A DNA stretch of 64,000 nucleotides from positions 95,514,558 through 95,578,557 of the forward strand of contig OZ020598.1 in assembly GCA_963971535.1 (NCBI GenBank), written 5' to 3'. Positions 56,702 to 64,000 of the stretch are shown here, in pieces; positions within the stretch are counted from its first letter, which is position 1, and every line of letters starts with the position of its first letter. The DNA comes from Notolepis coatsorum (taxonomy: Eukaryota > Chordata > Actinopteri > Aulopiformes > Paralepididae). The notes beneath the pieces were generated by a model. It was not told the origin of the DNA. It saw only the letters and a program-made list of their open reading frames with translations, and made no database searches. The translations under genes and the position numbers were made by a program.

Positions 56702-58030
56702 TTATCAGAACATATTATGACATACATGACAGACAGATAGTCAGTACTGCTACATCTGTACATTTATGACATACCAGATTTGCAAATTCAGTACTTTTTG
56801 TGATACAAAAGGAGTCAAGAAAAGGGAGTCATTTGACGTAGAAACTGTACATATACACAACTATCAGTTAAAGCAAATTACAACTATCTCAGATCACTTG
56901 AGTGTTTATGTGCTTTAATTTACACATTATAAGTCACATAAAGCTAATTACAATGTCTGTTTCAGAATTATAATACATCTGTGGGCGTACCGGTCATACT
57001 GACCATGGGAGCTAAACAAACACTTCCGGTTCCCAATATATGGCAGTACAGGAATTGTAGTCCACATAAACAGCGTTAGATTAGACTTTATAAGCTTTCA
57101 ATGTTGAAAACTTGGAACACAAACAACATAGATCATGTTTAAAAGTAAGATGTTTAGGTTATATTCACTTGAGTTAATGTGTTTATCTAAAGAACCAATG
57201 AAAGATAACTAGCCCTTTCCATTGTAAGACATTTTAAACATGATTCAAAATGTGTGGGTCCACATTCATATGCTTGTGTACATATGCGATATGATTGATA
57301 AATGATAACACTATCATTACATCCAAGAACGGGATGGATGAGATCTAGCTAATGTTTGTTGAGCACACAGACAGTCAAAGAGGATTCACCCAGGTTTTAG
57401 AAAAGAGTGGAAAATTAACATGTGTTTGTATTTACAGATCTGGCTCTGAGGCGAGATGCAAAACAGTGAATGACTACACCCAAATTGTATCACAAAAGAC
57501 AGAAAATCCAACAATTTGCATGTCAACCGAGAGACAGTGCAGAGCTGAGAGACAATCGATTGACCATTTGGAACAAATCTACATCCAAAACACCCACATG
57601 TAAATTTCTTCAGAGTGGGCACTTGGGAGACAAAGCAATGCAAATGCCTGCACTCGTGACCACAGACTTGATGAACTCACCTAGCGGTGGATGGCAACAG
57701 AGAACCACTTAATTAACATGAATTAGACACCGGTGATGAATTTGCAGTTATGAAAATCTACCTAACTCCCATACTAACAATAACTAACCAGTCGTTTTCA
57801 TCATCTCTTTTCAAAAGACACATGAATTAGAGAAGTGCCTGAGATGAAAGATTAATGATGAAAACAACTACTTACAATCCCCTCCTTCTATTCTCTGTTT
57901 ATAACCAATAACATGCATGACTTTCCTTAGACTATTCTTTTAACAACTAATACTTTCCATGATTGCAAAATTATCAACCACCAAAATTGCAGCACAATTA
58001 TCTAAATGTACAAGATATCAACAACATTGA
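56702..58030. other. Element interior, AT-rich, no gene recognised
   Basis: Open frames of 80-85 codons around 57352-57712 overlap on both strands and show no domain. GTTTTCATCAT (57794-57804) and ATGATGAAAAC (57855-57865) form an exact 11-bp inverted repeat, with CATGAATTAGA phrases at 57719 and 57821 nearby, perhaps a decayed short transposon. Confidence 0.5.
56992..57004. promoter_or_regulatory. Perfect GGTCAnnnTGACC palindrome
   Basis: GGTCATACTGACC is the full core of an estrogen-response-element type palindrome (two half-sites, 3-bp spacer). Binding is not shown by the sequence alone. Confidence 0.35.
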
Positions 58031-58066
58031 TCATTTAGCTGACACTTTTATCCAAAGCGACTCACA
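58031..58066 (+). repeat. Teleost dispersed repeat motif
   Basis: TCATTTAGCTGACACTTTTA followed by TCCAAAGCGACTCACAG closely matches a motif very common across teleost genomes (ATTTAGCTGACGCTTTTATCC type). I use it as a marker of fish origin; its parent element is not assigned. Confidence 0.6.
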
Positions 58067-58773
58067 GGTTCTGTACGACAGGACATCAGGCAAGGCACAC
58101 CTCTATCAGCTGAGTAACAATGGTCATCAAAGTGTTGAGTGCTACAGTGTAGATTAGTTTATTAGGACAAATGCATGACAGTAAGGTTAGTTAAAACGTA
58201 GATGACAAAACAAATGATTGTTTTTCATGCAAAAATTAACTGGCTACCTAGATTTTATGTTTTTTCCCCATGCTATGCTATGATGAGCCATACTGAGATG
58301 TGAAGAACAACCGAGAAGTCATGGCGAGGTAAGTATCTTGAAGAAGCACACCATCGTACGCGGCCTGAGGTAAGATCAACTTCAATTTAAGACCATCAGA
58401 ATATGAAGACAAGGAGCTATTTTATCTGATTCAAGACTTTGGCCATTCATTTACAAATTTTATTTAAAGTGTAATGCTGGAAGATCTAGTTAGATACAAG
58501 ATCTGATAAAATTGTAGTGAATGTGACCTTCTTGACGTAAGGAATCACTGCTAATGCAATTGGCTTGCATTTCCTATTGTCAATTAAGTGATTGTATTTA
58601 AAATGAAATGAATTAATCCCAAAATGATTTTCCACTTTAGCAGAAAGGCGTTGAATCATTTATGTGAGGAGTTTTCTAAGGCAGTGTTTATCACCCTCAG
58701 ATCACGAATTGGTGAGAGGACAGGACGAGTGAGACGATGCGCGACCTGAACCACGAAGCTGCGGACACAACCA
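58067..58773 (+). other. Possible leader exon, intron and pol lead-in
   Basis: ATGGCGAG at 58321-58328 is followed by GTAAGTAT, a near-ideal splice donor. A candidate acceptor (TTTTCCACTTTAG) ends at 58640. Splicing 58329-58640 would place the ATG in the frame of the pol fragment that opens at 58774, interrupted by a single TGA at 58747-58749. All of this is inference from motifs. No gag motif is recognised in the short exon 58641-58746. Confidence 0.35.
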
Positions 58774-59541
58774 ATGACGATTCGGACAATAAGAAGAGAT
58801 CTAAAGACGATAAAGGGCGAGAATGTCTCCTTCACTATCGCAGCAAGCGGGCAGCCAGAGAGACGGTATAGGATTACTAATGCTTTCACCAGCCAAGAAA
58901 TAGGCCTGTCGCAGTACACCTACCCCATCGCCAAGCTGATGGATAAATATGTGCACCTGCGTCAACTACCTATCCCGCTCATAGACGGTGCCACCCCGAC
59001 CCTGCTGATAGGCTCCGACCATGCAGACCTCATAGTCCCGATAGACCGGGTCCACACAGGGCCCAGAGGCTGTCCTGCAGCAGTCGAGACCCGCCTAGGA
59101 TGGACATTACAAGGCCCCCTCGCTAAGTCTCTTAACCGAACAGCAGCCACTAGCTGCCTCCACTCCAGAGTGACAGAAGAAGACACCACCCTCCTACAGC
59201 ATGTCGAGAGGCTATGGACACTAGAGACAATGCCCTTTAAGAACGAAAAGAAAGACATTCGTTCCAAGGAAGACATTTACGCCATAGCACTCCTCGAGCA
59301 AGGGACAAAGAGAGTCAAAGTCAATGGAGTGATGAGATACGCAACTCCACTCTTGAGGCGAGAGGGTATGCCCACCTTCCACGCCCCAAAAGAAGCGACG
59401 GAGCGGTATCTATTGAACACAGAGCGGCGCCTAGCCAGAGACCCCGCTCAAGAGACTGTGTACCGCGCTGAGATTAACAAGCTAATCACAGCGGGACACA
59501 TAAAGAAAATTGACAACCAGAGGCGACGACAACAACCGTGA
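58774..59541 (+). pseudogene. pol: BEL/Pao pol fragment, truncated both ends
   Basis: A 255-codon open frame resembles the section of BEL/Pao polyproteins from the end of the aspartic-protease region into the start of reverse transcriptase. Visible marks are YTYPIAKLMDKYVHLRQLP (residues 48-66), LLIGSDHADLI (77-87), RLGWTLQGP (107-115), YATPLLRR (189-196) and ERRLARDP with INKLITAGHIKKI (217-246). The protease active-site Asp region should lie upstream and is absent; upstream in the same frame there is a TGA at 58747. After residue 246 similarity ends in a low-complexity NQRRRQQP and a stop, so the RT palm with its catalytic aspartates, RNase H and integrase are all missing. The start used is the first ATG after the TGA and need not be a real start. 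The fragment joins unrelated Ig-like sequence just downstream, so this is a broken and fused remnant. Confidence 0.85.
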
Positions 59542-59544
59542 GAG

Positions 59545-59970
59545 AACCATCCAACCCAGCCCACAGACATCCCCAAGAAAGTGGAGCAGGGGACCACGAA
59601 GGAGACTGACCAAGGAGACACTGACGAAGAGGAGATCAACCTTTTGACAGCCTCCACCCCGGCACTGCAGACCAAACCCATCACCTGCAGATGGGAACCA
59701 AGTCCCCGACCATCAAGGTGGATTCCCATGACAAGATTGTCATCCGTGTGAAAAAGAGCGTCCTACTGACTAGCCACTACACCGGCGGGCCCTCGCCCTC
59801 CATCAAGTGGTACCGCAATGACGAGGAGAGGACAGCGAAACCAGCACAACACATTCAAAAACGCCCTGACCACCATGTCTCTGGGCCTGATGGGAGCCAA
59901 GCGTGAGCACAGTGGCGGATGTGTGGTGGTGATGGAGAACAACATAGGCTGCAGGAAAAGACCACTATAG
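59545..59970 (+). pseudogene. Ig-like (I-set) domain fragment, frameshifted
   Basis: Three pieces in two frames read like part of a cellular protein. First is an acidic segment from 59545 (PTDIPKKVEQGTTKETDQGD and then DEEEINLL). Second is a segment from 59691 (KIVIRVKKSVLLTSHYTGG, then PSPSIKWYRNDEE), which has the W of an Ig C-strand (residue 40) but no clear B-strand Cys. Third is a segment from 59875, back in the first frame, with KREHSGGCVVVMENNIG, like the D-x-G-x-Y/C F-strand motif and the G-strand turn of I-set domains. Frame changes lie near 59690 and between 59835 and 59875; a stop is at 59968. Long muscle Ig proteins (titin, obscurin or IGFN1 type) are the closest style I know, but I cannot name the parent gene. 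Confidence 0.5.
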
Positions 59971-60139
59971 TTGACTGCTACCGGTGACCCTTGACAAGGT
60001 ACACAGGGAGCGGACGGCGACCTCCTGTAGGCCCCCTCTGAATGAACGACGACCAGTGAATGTTCCCGACTGCATCGTCAAGAAGAGACATCATCAGAGA
60101 CCTGTAGAACAAGATACTTCTGAACACACATTGTCCACA
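59971..60139. other. Element interior, nothing recognised
   Basis: A 103-codon frame (59984-60295) crosses into the repeat that follows and shows no domain. Confidence 0.5.
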
Positions 60140-61240
60140 TTGTTATGTATGTATTGGCCCTGCCACACGACAGACCGAGAACAGATGATCAACACTTCAC
60201 AGCAACTGTCAGATTCACAAACAAGAACTGTTTCACAGAGTTCATATGTATCTGGAAAATTATTGACTAGGAATATGATGAAATACAATCAGTAAGATTG
60301 CATTAACCAATTTTATAATGACAATGAGAAATGATCACAGAGTCACATTACAAAATGGTATTGTTAAACAGGGCAGAACCAGTTGGATTGTTCCAAGACA
60401 CCAAGTTTGTGTTCAACATTGATAGTATGCACCACAGAACAATGCATAACGATTATCATAATCACCTTTTATATTAACCACTAGGTTAACGGTTTTCAAT
60501 TTTATTTTGACACATTAGCCACTAAGGTAATGTCTATTGTATGTATTTATTTAATTTTTATGTGTTACTGTTTGGCCCTGCCACACGACCGACAGAGAAC
60601 ACCTTGTCAACAACGACGCAACATCATTCAGATTAATACCTTCACAAGAAGGAAACTTTTCACACAATTGTATGTATCTGCAAAACGATGAACTAGGGAT
60701 GTGATGAAAAGAAATCAATGAGAAAGCATTAACAATGGTTAGTAATAATGAGCTAAAATGTATTGCTGAAGGAAGAAGTGACCACATGATCACATTACAT
60801 CACATTTGAATTACTTAGGTTACAAAATTGTATTGTCAGACAAGAAAGAATCAGTTGTTTTATTCTCTCATAGAAGAGGACATGTAACGTTGTTTTGCAC
60901 CTATATGGTGAACCATTGATAGTATATGCACTAGAATTACATACAGAAGCGATGCATAAGACGTTTTATCTCCTCATTTATAGAGAAGAAATGGAGAAAA
61001 TTGCCTGATTCTAAGTAAAGACCAACAAAACTGAGGCAATCACAGATGAAAGTGACACTCAAACTCAGGGTAAATACAACTGGATCCTAAGTAATTTCAT
61101 CAAGAATCATCATAAAACGTGCAAAAATATATATATTTTTGAACAGTTTCCCATAATCAATCATGTTAGTTTTATTAACCACCAGGTTAACGGTTGTTAA
61201 AATGTTTTTGTACACATTAGCCTAATTATGCACACAATTT
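60140..61240. repeat. Diverged direct duplication in element 3' half
   Basis: GGCCCTGCCACACGAC occurs at about 60156 and 60573. Downstream phrases also pair up in order: GTATGTATCTGC or CATATGTATCTGG; GATGAAAwrAAATCAATGAG-like; CATTGATAGTATGC or CATTGATAGTATATGC; ACCACTAGGTTAACGGTT (about 60477) or ACCACCAGGTTAACGGTT (about 61177). Copy A spans about 60140-60545 and copy B about 60558-61240. Several insertions separate them, so the duplication is old. Confidence 0.7.
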
Positions 61241-61671
61241 TGTTTTTTCACCCTGTGCAATCTGACCACACAGACAGTGCATGTATTTAATTGGTTTATT
61301 ACGATGCCTGTATGCACAACGATCACATTAGCTCCCCAGAGTCACGACATGAACGACTGAAGGTATGCCAAGATATTTGCACAGCGATAGCTTCTAATGA
61401 TTATGTTAATTGTTGTTTGATATCAGAGATGAGGACCACTCATTGATATAGGTATTTTGAGCGATTAATAAAAGAAAAGGGTGATATCTATTCCCACATC
61501 TCTGATATCAAAATAACACAGACCGCAGTCCAGTCGATCATGTCATGAATCATGTATGTAAATAATTCTATTAATCATGTATGTAAATAATTCTATTTTT
61601 AAACTATTATCCCCACTTTTACCTGTTCCAAACAATCCTGGTATATTATACATTAATCTCACCCACATTAT
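61241..61671. other. Element 3' region with hairpin and tandem repeat
   Basis: An exact 16-bp inverted repeat, TTTGATATCAGAGATG (61416-61431) and CATCTCTGATATCAAA (61497-61512), flanks a 65-nt loop that contains AATAAA. An exact 25-bp tandem pair begins AATCATGTATGTAAATAATT at 61548 and 61573. A C-rich 94-codon plus frame from 61577 runs into the LTR and is not a gene. Confidence 0.8.
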
Positions 61672-61690
61672 AAGAAAGAAAAGTGAGTAT
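61672..61690 (+). other. Polypurine tract before right LTR
   Basis: AAGAAAGAAAAGTGAG is a 16-base purine run at 61672-61687, three bases before the TGTGGTATAA that opens the right LTR. This position is where plus-strand priming occurs in LTR elements. Confidence 0.7.
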
Positions 61691-62047
61691 TGTGGTATAA
61701 TATGCCCTCATGTAAATATATCCCCCTCCCCTGTGTTCCCTTTACCTGTGCCCCCCCCCCCTCTCTGTGGAATAAGACACCCCCCTCCCCTGTGTCCCCA
61801 AACCTGTACCCCCTCCCCCCCATCTGACCTATCAAATGGGACCACACACCCCCTTTGTTGAACTATAAAGGGCTCTTCCCGACCACAATCAAGGCTTCTT
61901 ACCTGGGTAATTTCAGCTGATCACCTGGGGCGAGAGCCTCAGCCATTCTCTCTATGTATTCTATCTGTTTGGTTAATAAACCTTGTTATTATCCAAGCCT
62001 CGGTTGACTGAGACATTCTTCATCAGGATATCCACAAATATCCCACA
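61691..62047 (+). repeat. Right LTR, full length (357 bp)
   Basis: It begins TGTGG and ends CCACA, giving the TG...CA ends and a 5-bp terminal inverted repeat expected of an LTR. TATA box is at 61864-61869 and AATAAA at 61975-61980. Array sequence ACACTATGGCAG follows directly. Confidence 0.92.
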
Positions 62048-62208
62048 ACACTATGGCAGTACCCCTGGTGATTTAACTCCTAGGACACTGGTGATTTAAC
62101 TCCTAGGACACTATGGCAGTACCCCTGGTGATTTAACTCCTAGGACACTGGTGATTTAACTCCTAGGACACTATGGCAGTAACCATGGTGATTTAACTCC
62201 TAGGACAT
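62048..62208. repeat. Array remnant right of the retroelement
   Basis: Full 37-bp monomers alternate with the 23-bp deleted form (GGACACTGGTGATTTAA), making a 60-bp dimer repeated from about 62049. The last monomer is TAACCATGG type and the array ends at CTAGGACA before unique sequence TTCATGATTC. Confidence 0.95.
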
Positions 62209-62370
62209 TCATGATTCAGAGCTGTATGTCCTATATTTGAATACATTTAATTTGGATGTTCAAACTAAAATATATGAGCCCACAAAGTTGGCCACTAATT
62301 AATTGTCAATATACTAACTACAACAAGTATCACTTGATGACATCACATATTCAAGTATTGATGCTCTGAT
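62209..62370. other. Right flank of the array, nothing recognised
   Basis: AT-rich sequence without gene or named repeat. Confidence 0.6.
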
Positions 62371-62526
62371 GGTAAATGGCTGCTTTTATTTATTTTTTAC
62401 AATTTGTTACTCACATTTTACCCATTCACTCACACATTCACTCACACATTCATGGTGGAGGCAACCATGCAAGGTGCCAACCTGCTCATCGGGAGCAATT
62501 AGGGGTTAAGTGTCTTGCTCAAGGAC
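62371..62526 (+). repeat. Teleost interspersed repeat
   Basis: The phrase series GGTAAATGGCTGCTTTTAT, ACCCATTCACTCACACATTC, CATGGTGGAGGCAACCATGC, AAGGTGCCAACCTGCTCATC, GGGAGCAATTAGGGG and GTCTTGCTCAAGGACA matches a repeat that is extremely frequent in spiny-rayed fish. A 127-codon open frame crosses it and is not a gene. Confidence 0.75.
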
Positions 62527-62605
62527 AGCGCAGCAGTGCTGCTTTTGCTTCCGCGTTTTCCCTGATTGGCTGCGCCATGCCCCGCGGCAGGCGCGGCAAC
62601 CGCAG

Positions 62606-62656
62606 AGCGGAGCGGCAGAGCGAGCGGAGCGGCAGAGCAAGCGGAGCGGCAGAGCG
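62606..62656. repeat. 17-bp GC-rich tandem repeat, three units
   Basis: AGCGGAGCGGCAGAGCG at 62606, 62623 and 62640, with one A change in the middle unit. It sits in a CpG-rich stretch (62540-62665). Confidence 0.92.
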
Positions 62657-62693
62657 CGAGCGTAATTATGTCATGTCCGCCATGATTTTCATT

Positions 62694-62778
62694 CGGCGCT
62701 TCAGCTCACCTGGCAGAGCAGCGGTCCTGCGGTCCTGCGGTCCTGCGGTCCGTTGTTGACGAGTTCGAATCCCATCAA
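62694..62778 (+). mobile_element. tRNA-like SINE head
   Basis: CAGCTCACCTGGCAGAGCAG resembles a tRNA A box and GAGTTCGAATCCC an almost ideal B box; a T-rich tail follows (62780-62813). The spacing between the boxes is stretched by GCGGTCCT repeated almost four times (62721-62751), so it is a SINE or tRNA pseudogene, not a functional tRNA. Confidence 0.6.
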
Positions 62779-62825
62779 TTTTTTTTTTTTTAACGTGATT
62801 TTTTTTTAACGTGTATTCTTTCGCC

Positions 62826-63096
62826 GGTTAAGGTTAGGCATGGTTAAGGTTAAGGTTAAGGTTAGGCATTGTTTCGGAGTTGGTTAAGGTTAGAACGGTT
62901 AAGTTTAGGCGCTGTTAAGGAGCTGGTTAAGGTTAGAGTTTGTCTTAGAGAATGGCAATATTCTTTCTATGGTTAAGGTTAGGCATGGTTAAGGTTAAGG
63001 TTAAGGTTAGGCATTGTTTCGGAGTTGGTTAAGGTTAGAACGGTTAAGTTTAGGCGCTGTTAAGGAGCTGGTTAAGGTTAGAGTTTGTCTTAGAGA
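62826..63096. repeat. Exact 126-bp duplication, GGTTAAGG-rich
   Basis: A 126-bp block at 62826-62951 recurs at 62971-63096 with no difference that I can see, 19 bp of spacer and a period of 145. The block is built of GGTTAAGGTTAGGCAT-type units. Such GGTTAAGG sequence is common in fish; it is not the vertebrate telomere repeat. Confidence 0.92.
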
Positions 63097-63186
63097 CAGC
63101 CTATTTCCGCACTGCCGCTCTCCCGCGTTGCCGCGGTCACATGGTCAAATTGTCACATTCTTGCACTGCTGCGCTGTTAAAAAACA

Positions 63187-63262
63187 ACACGCGCCCGGGA
63201 GGAGCGGGAATCGAACCGGGAACCTCCGGTTTGCCAGACGACTGCTCTACCTCCTGAGCCTG
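63187..63262 (-). mobile_element. tRNA-derived SINE head, minus strand
   Basis: Read on the minus strand it gives GGCTCAGGAGGTAGAGCAGT (A box) and CCCGGTTCGATTCCCGCTCC (B box) at tRNA-like spacing with CGTCTGGCAAACC between. This matches a SINE head type widespread in teleosts. Acceptor pairing is poor, so it is not called as a tRNA gene. Confidence 0.6.
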
Positions 63263-63580
63263 ATGTCCAGCTTAGGGAGCTACAATATAGGTAGGTATAT
63301 CGGCTATAGCTGAGAGGGAATGTCAAAATATATTTTAACTTGTGCAGTGTTAGCTATGGGCATAACATTTTCAAAAGCCGCCGGTAGGCTATGCAGAAAT
63401 TCCAATATGGCCACCACTGGAGAGAATAATGTCATATCCCAGCAACTGGTAACACTAGATCCTTGTATAATACCACTTACTTATAGTACAACAAATACAT
63501 TTTTCAGTTTCAAGGTCATTTTCAAAGTCAATTGATTTTAAGCTAGAACGGCTTTGCCCACCATATTGCATTTTTGATTG
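63263..63580. other. Intergenic, nothing recognised
   Basis: No gene or named repeat. A 71-codon plus frame (63320-63535) has no domain. Confidence 0.5.
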
Positions 63581-63856
63581 ACATTTTGAACAGAACACAA
63601 CCAAACAGAACACAACCAAATAGAACACAGCCAAGCATAACTAACCAGAGCACAACCTACCAGAAACAAACAGAACAGAACACAATCAAACAGAACCAAA
63701 CCTAACAGAACAGAACACAATCAAACAGAACCAAACCAAACAGAACAGAACACCACACATAACAGATCCAAACAGAACACAACCAACCAGAACCAAACCA
63801 ACCAGAACCAAACCAACCAGAACCAAACCAACAGAACAGAACAGGCTGCACAGAAC
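63581..63856. repeat. CAGAACA/CAACCAAA simple-sequence region
   Basis: Irregular repeats of CAGAACACAACCAAA and CCAACCAGAACCAAA fill the segment with no fixed period at the left and a 15-bp period near 63783-63830. Two minus-strand frames of 60 and 90 codons are by-products. Confidence 0.85.
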
Positions 63857-64000
63857 AGCATGCTGAGGTTACAGGCATGTGACAACAGCTGAATGCCTTG
63901 AGGAACACAGCAGTGGCCTCCTGCAGACCCACAGTTGACTCTCCACAGTCAACCGTCTTGAGGAGAATCAACATGTCACAACTGAGCCACCTGTTAGCTC
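63857..64000. other. Right end, unique sequence with small hairpin
   Basis: GTTGACT (63934-63940) and AGTCAAC (63947-63953) form a 7-bp stem with a 6-nt loop. Nothing else is recognised. Confidence 0.6.

Larger units (their letters stand above)
54507..62047 (+). mobile_element. BEL/Pao-class LTR element, non-autonomous, young
   Basis: Two near-identical LTRs (54507-54855 and 61691-62047) enclose about 6.8 kb, with array monomers on both outer sides. A primer-binding-like TGG follows the left LTR and a purine-rich tract precedes the right LTR, giving plus orientation. Class is assigned from a pol fragment at 58774-59541 whose motifs (LLIGSDHADLI, RLGWTLQGP) match BEL/Pao polyproteins as I know them. 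No recognisable gag, protease active site, reverse-transcriptase catalytic core, RNase H or integrase is present, so the copy cannot encode its own mobilisation. No target-site duplication is visible, apparently because the left LTR lost its first bases. Confidence 0.88.

Noticed and set aside
54507..62047. Endogenous retrovirus
   Set aside because: The pol fragment matches BEL/Pao style, no env-like sequence is seen, and no retroviral gag or RT motif is present.
62376..62759. 127-codon frame
   Set aside because: It crosses a dispersed repeat, a 17-bp tandem repeat and a SINE head, so it is a chance frame.
62826..63096. Interstitial telomere repeat
   Set aside because: Units are GGTTAAGG/GTTAGGC mixtures, not TTAGGG.
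63187..63262. Functional tRNA gene on the minus strand
   Set aside because: A and B boxes are good, but a paired acceptor stem and proper anticodon arm could not be built; a SINE head is the better reading.

Overview
The window looks like non-coding nuclear DNA from a ray-finned (teleost) fish. The evidence is two dispersed repeat motifs that I recognise as abundant in teleosts (around 58031-58066 and 62371-62526), tRNA-derived SINE heads (62694-62778 and 63187-63262), long (CA)n tracts and a fish-type BEL/Pao retroelement. I see no intact host protein-coding gene. Open frames elsewhere are either products of repeats or short chance frames.

Layout. 1-4880: AT-rich sequence with small tandem repeats (48-bp units at 1-370, an ATT microsatellite, a 50-bp duplication, large CA/CAC tracts at 2945-3076 and 3913-4281). 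4881-54508: one uninterrupted 49.6-kb minisatellite of a 37-bp monomer, about 1,300 copies, with almost no CpG. Monomer variants recur at fixed long spacings, which shows nested tandem duplications: about 5.4 kb (7.66-18.48 kb), 4,539 bp (16.42-25.50 kb), 1,608 bp (26.06-29.25 kb), higher-order units of about 1,125 and 935 bp (29.5-36 and 43.5-47 kb), and a 10,813-bp tandem duplication (32.54-54.16 kb).

54507-62047: a BEL/Pao-class LTR element inserted close to the right end of the array; 160 bp of array reappear after it (62048-62208). The two LTRs differ by one substitution and one homopolymer base over about 347 bp, so the insertion is recent. The interior (about 6.8 kb) has no recognisable gag, no protease active site, no catalytic RT and no integrase. 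It keeps only a 255-codon pol fragment next to a frameshifted immunoglobulin-like fragment of apparent cellular origin, plus older repeats and dense inverted repeats in the leader. It therefore looks like a non-autonomous chimeric element moved by proteins supplied in trans.

62209-64000: a teleost interspersed repeat, a GC-rich 17-bp tandem repeat, a tRNA-like SINE head with an 8-bp expansion, a 126-bp GGTTAAGG-rich block present twice without difference, a minus-strand SINE head, and a CAGAAC/CAACCAAA-rich simple repeat.

No genes act together here. The interest lies in the duplication history of the array and in the young chimeric retroelement. All comparisons were done by eye, so boundaries of the large duplications are good to about one monomer.
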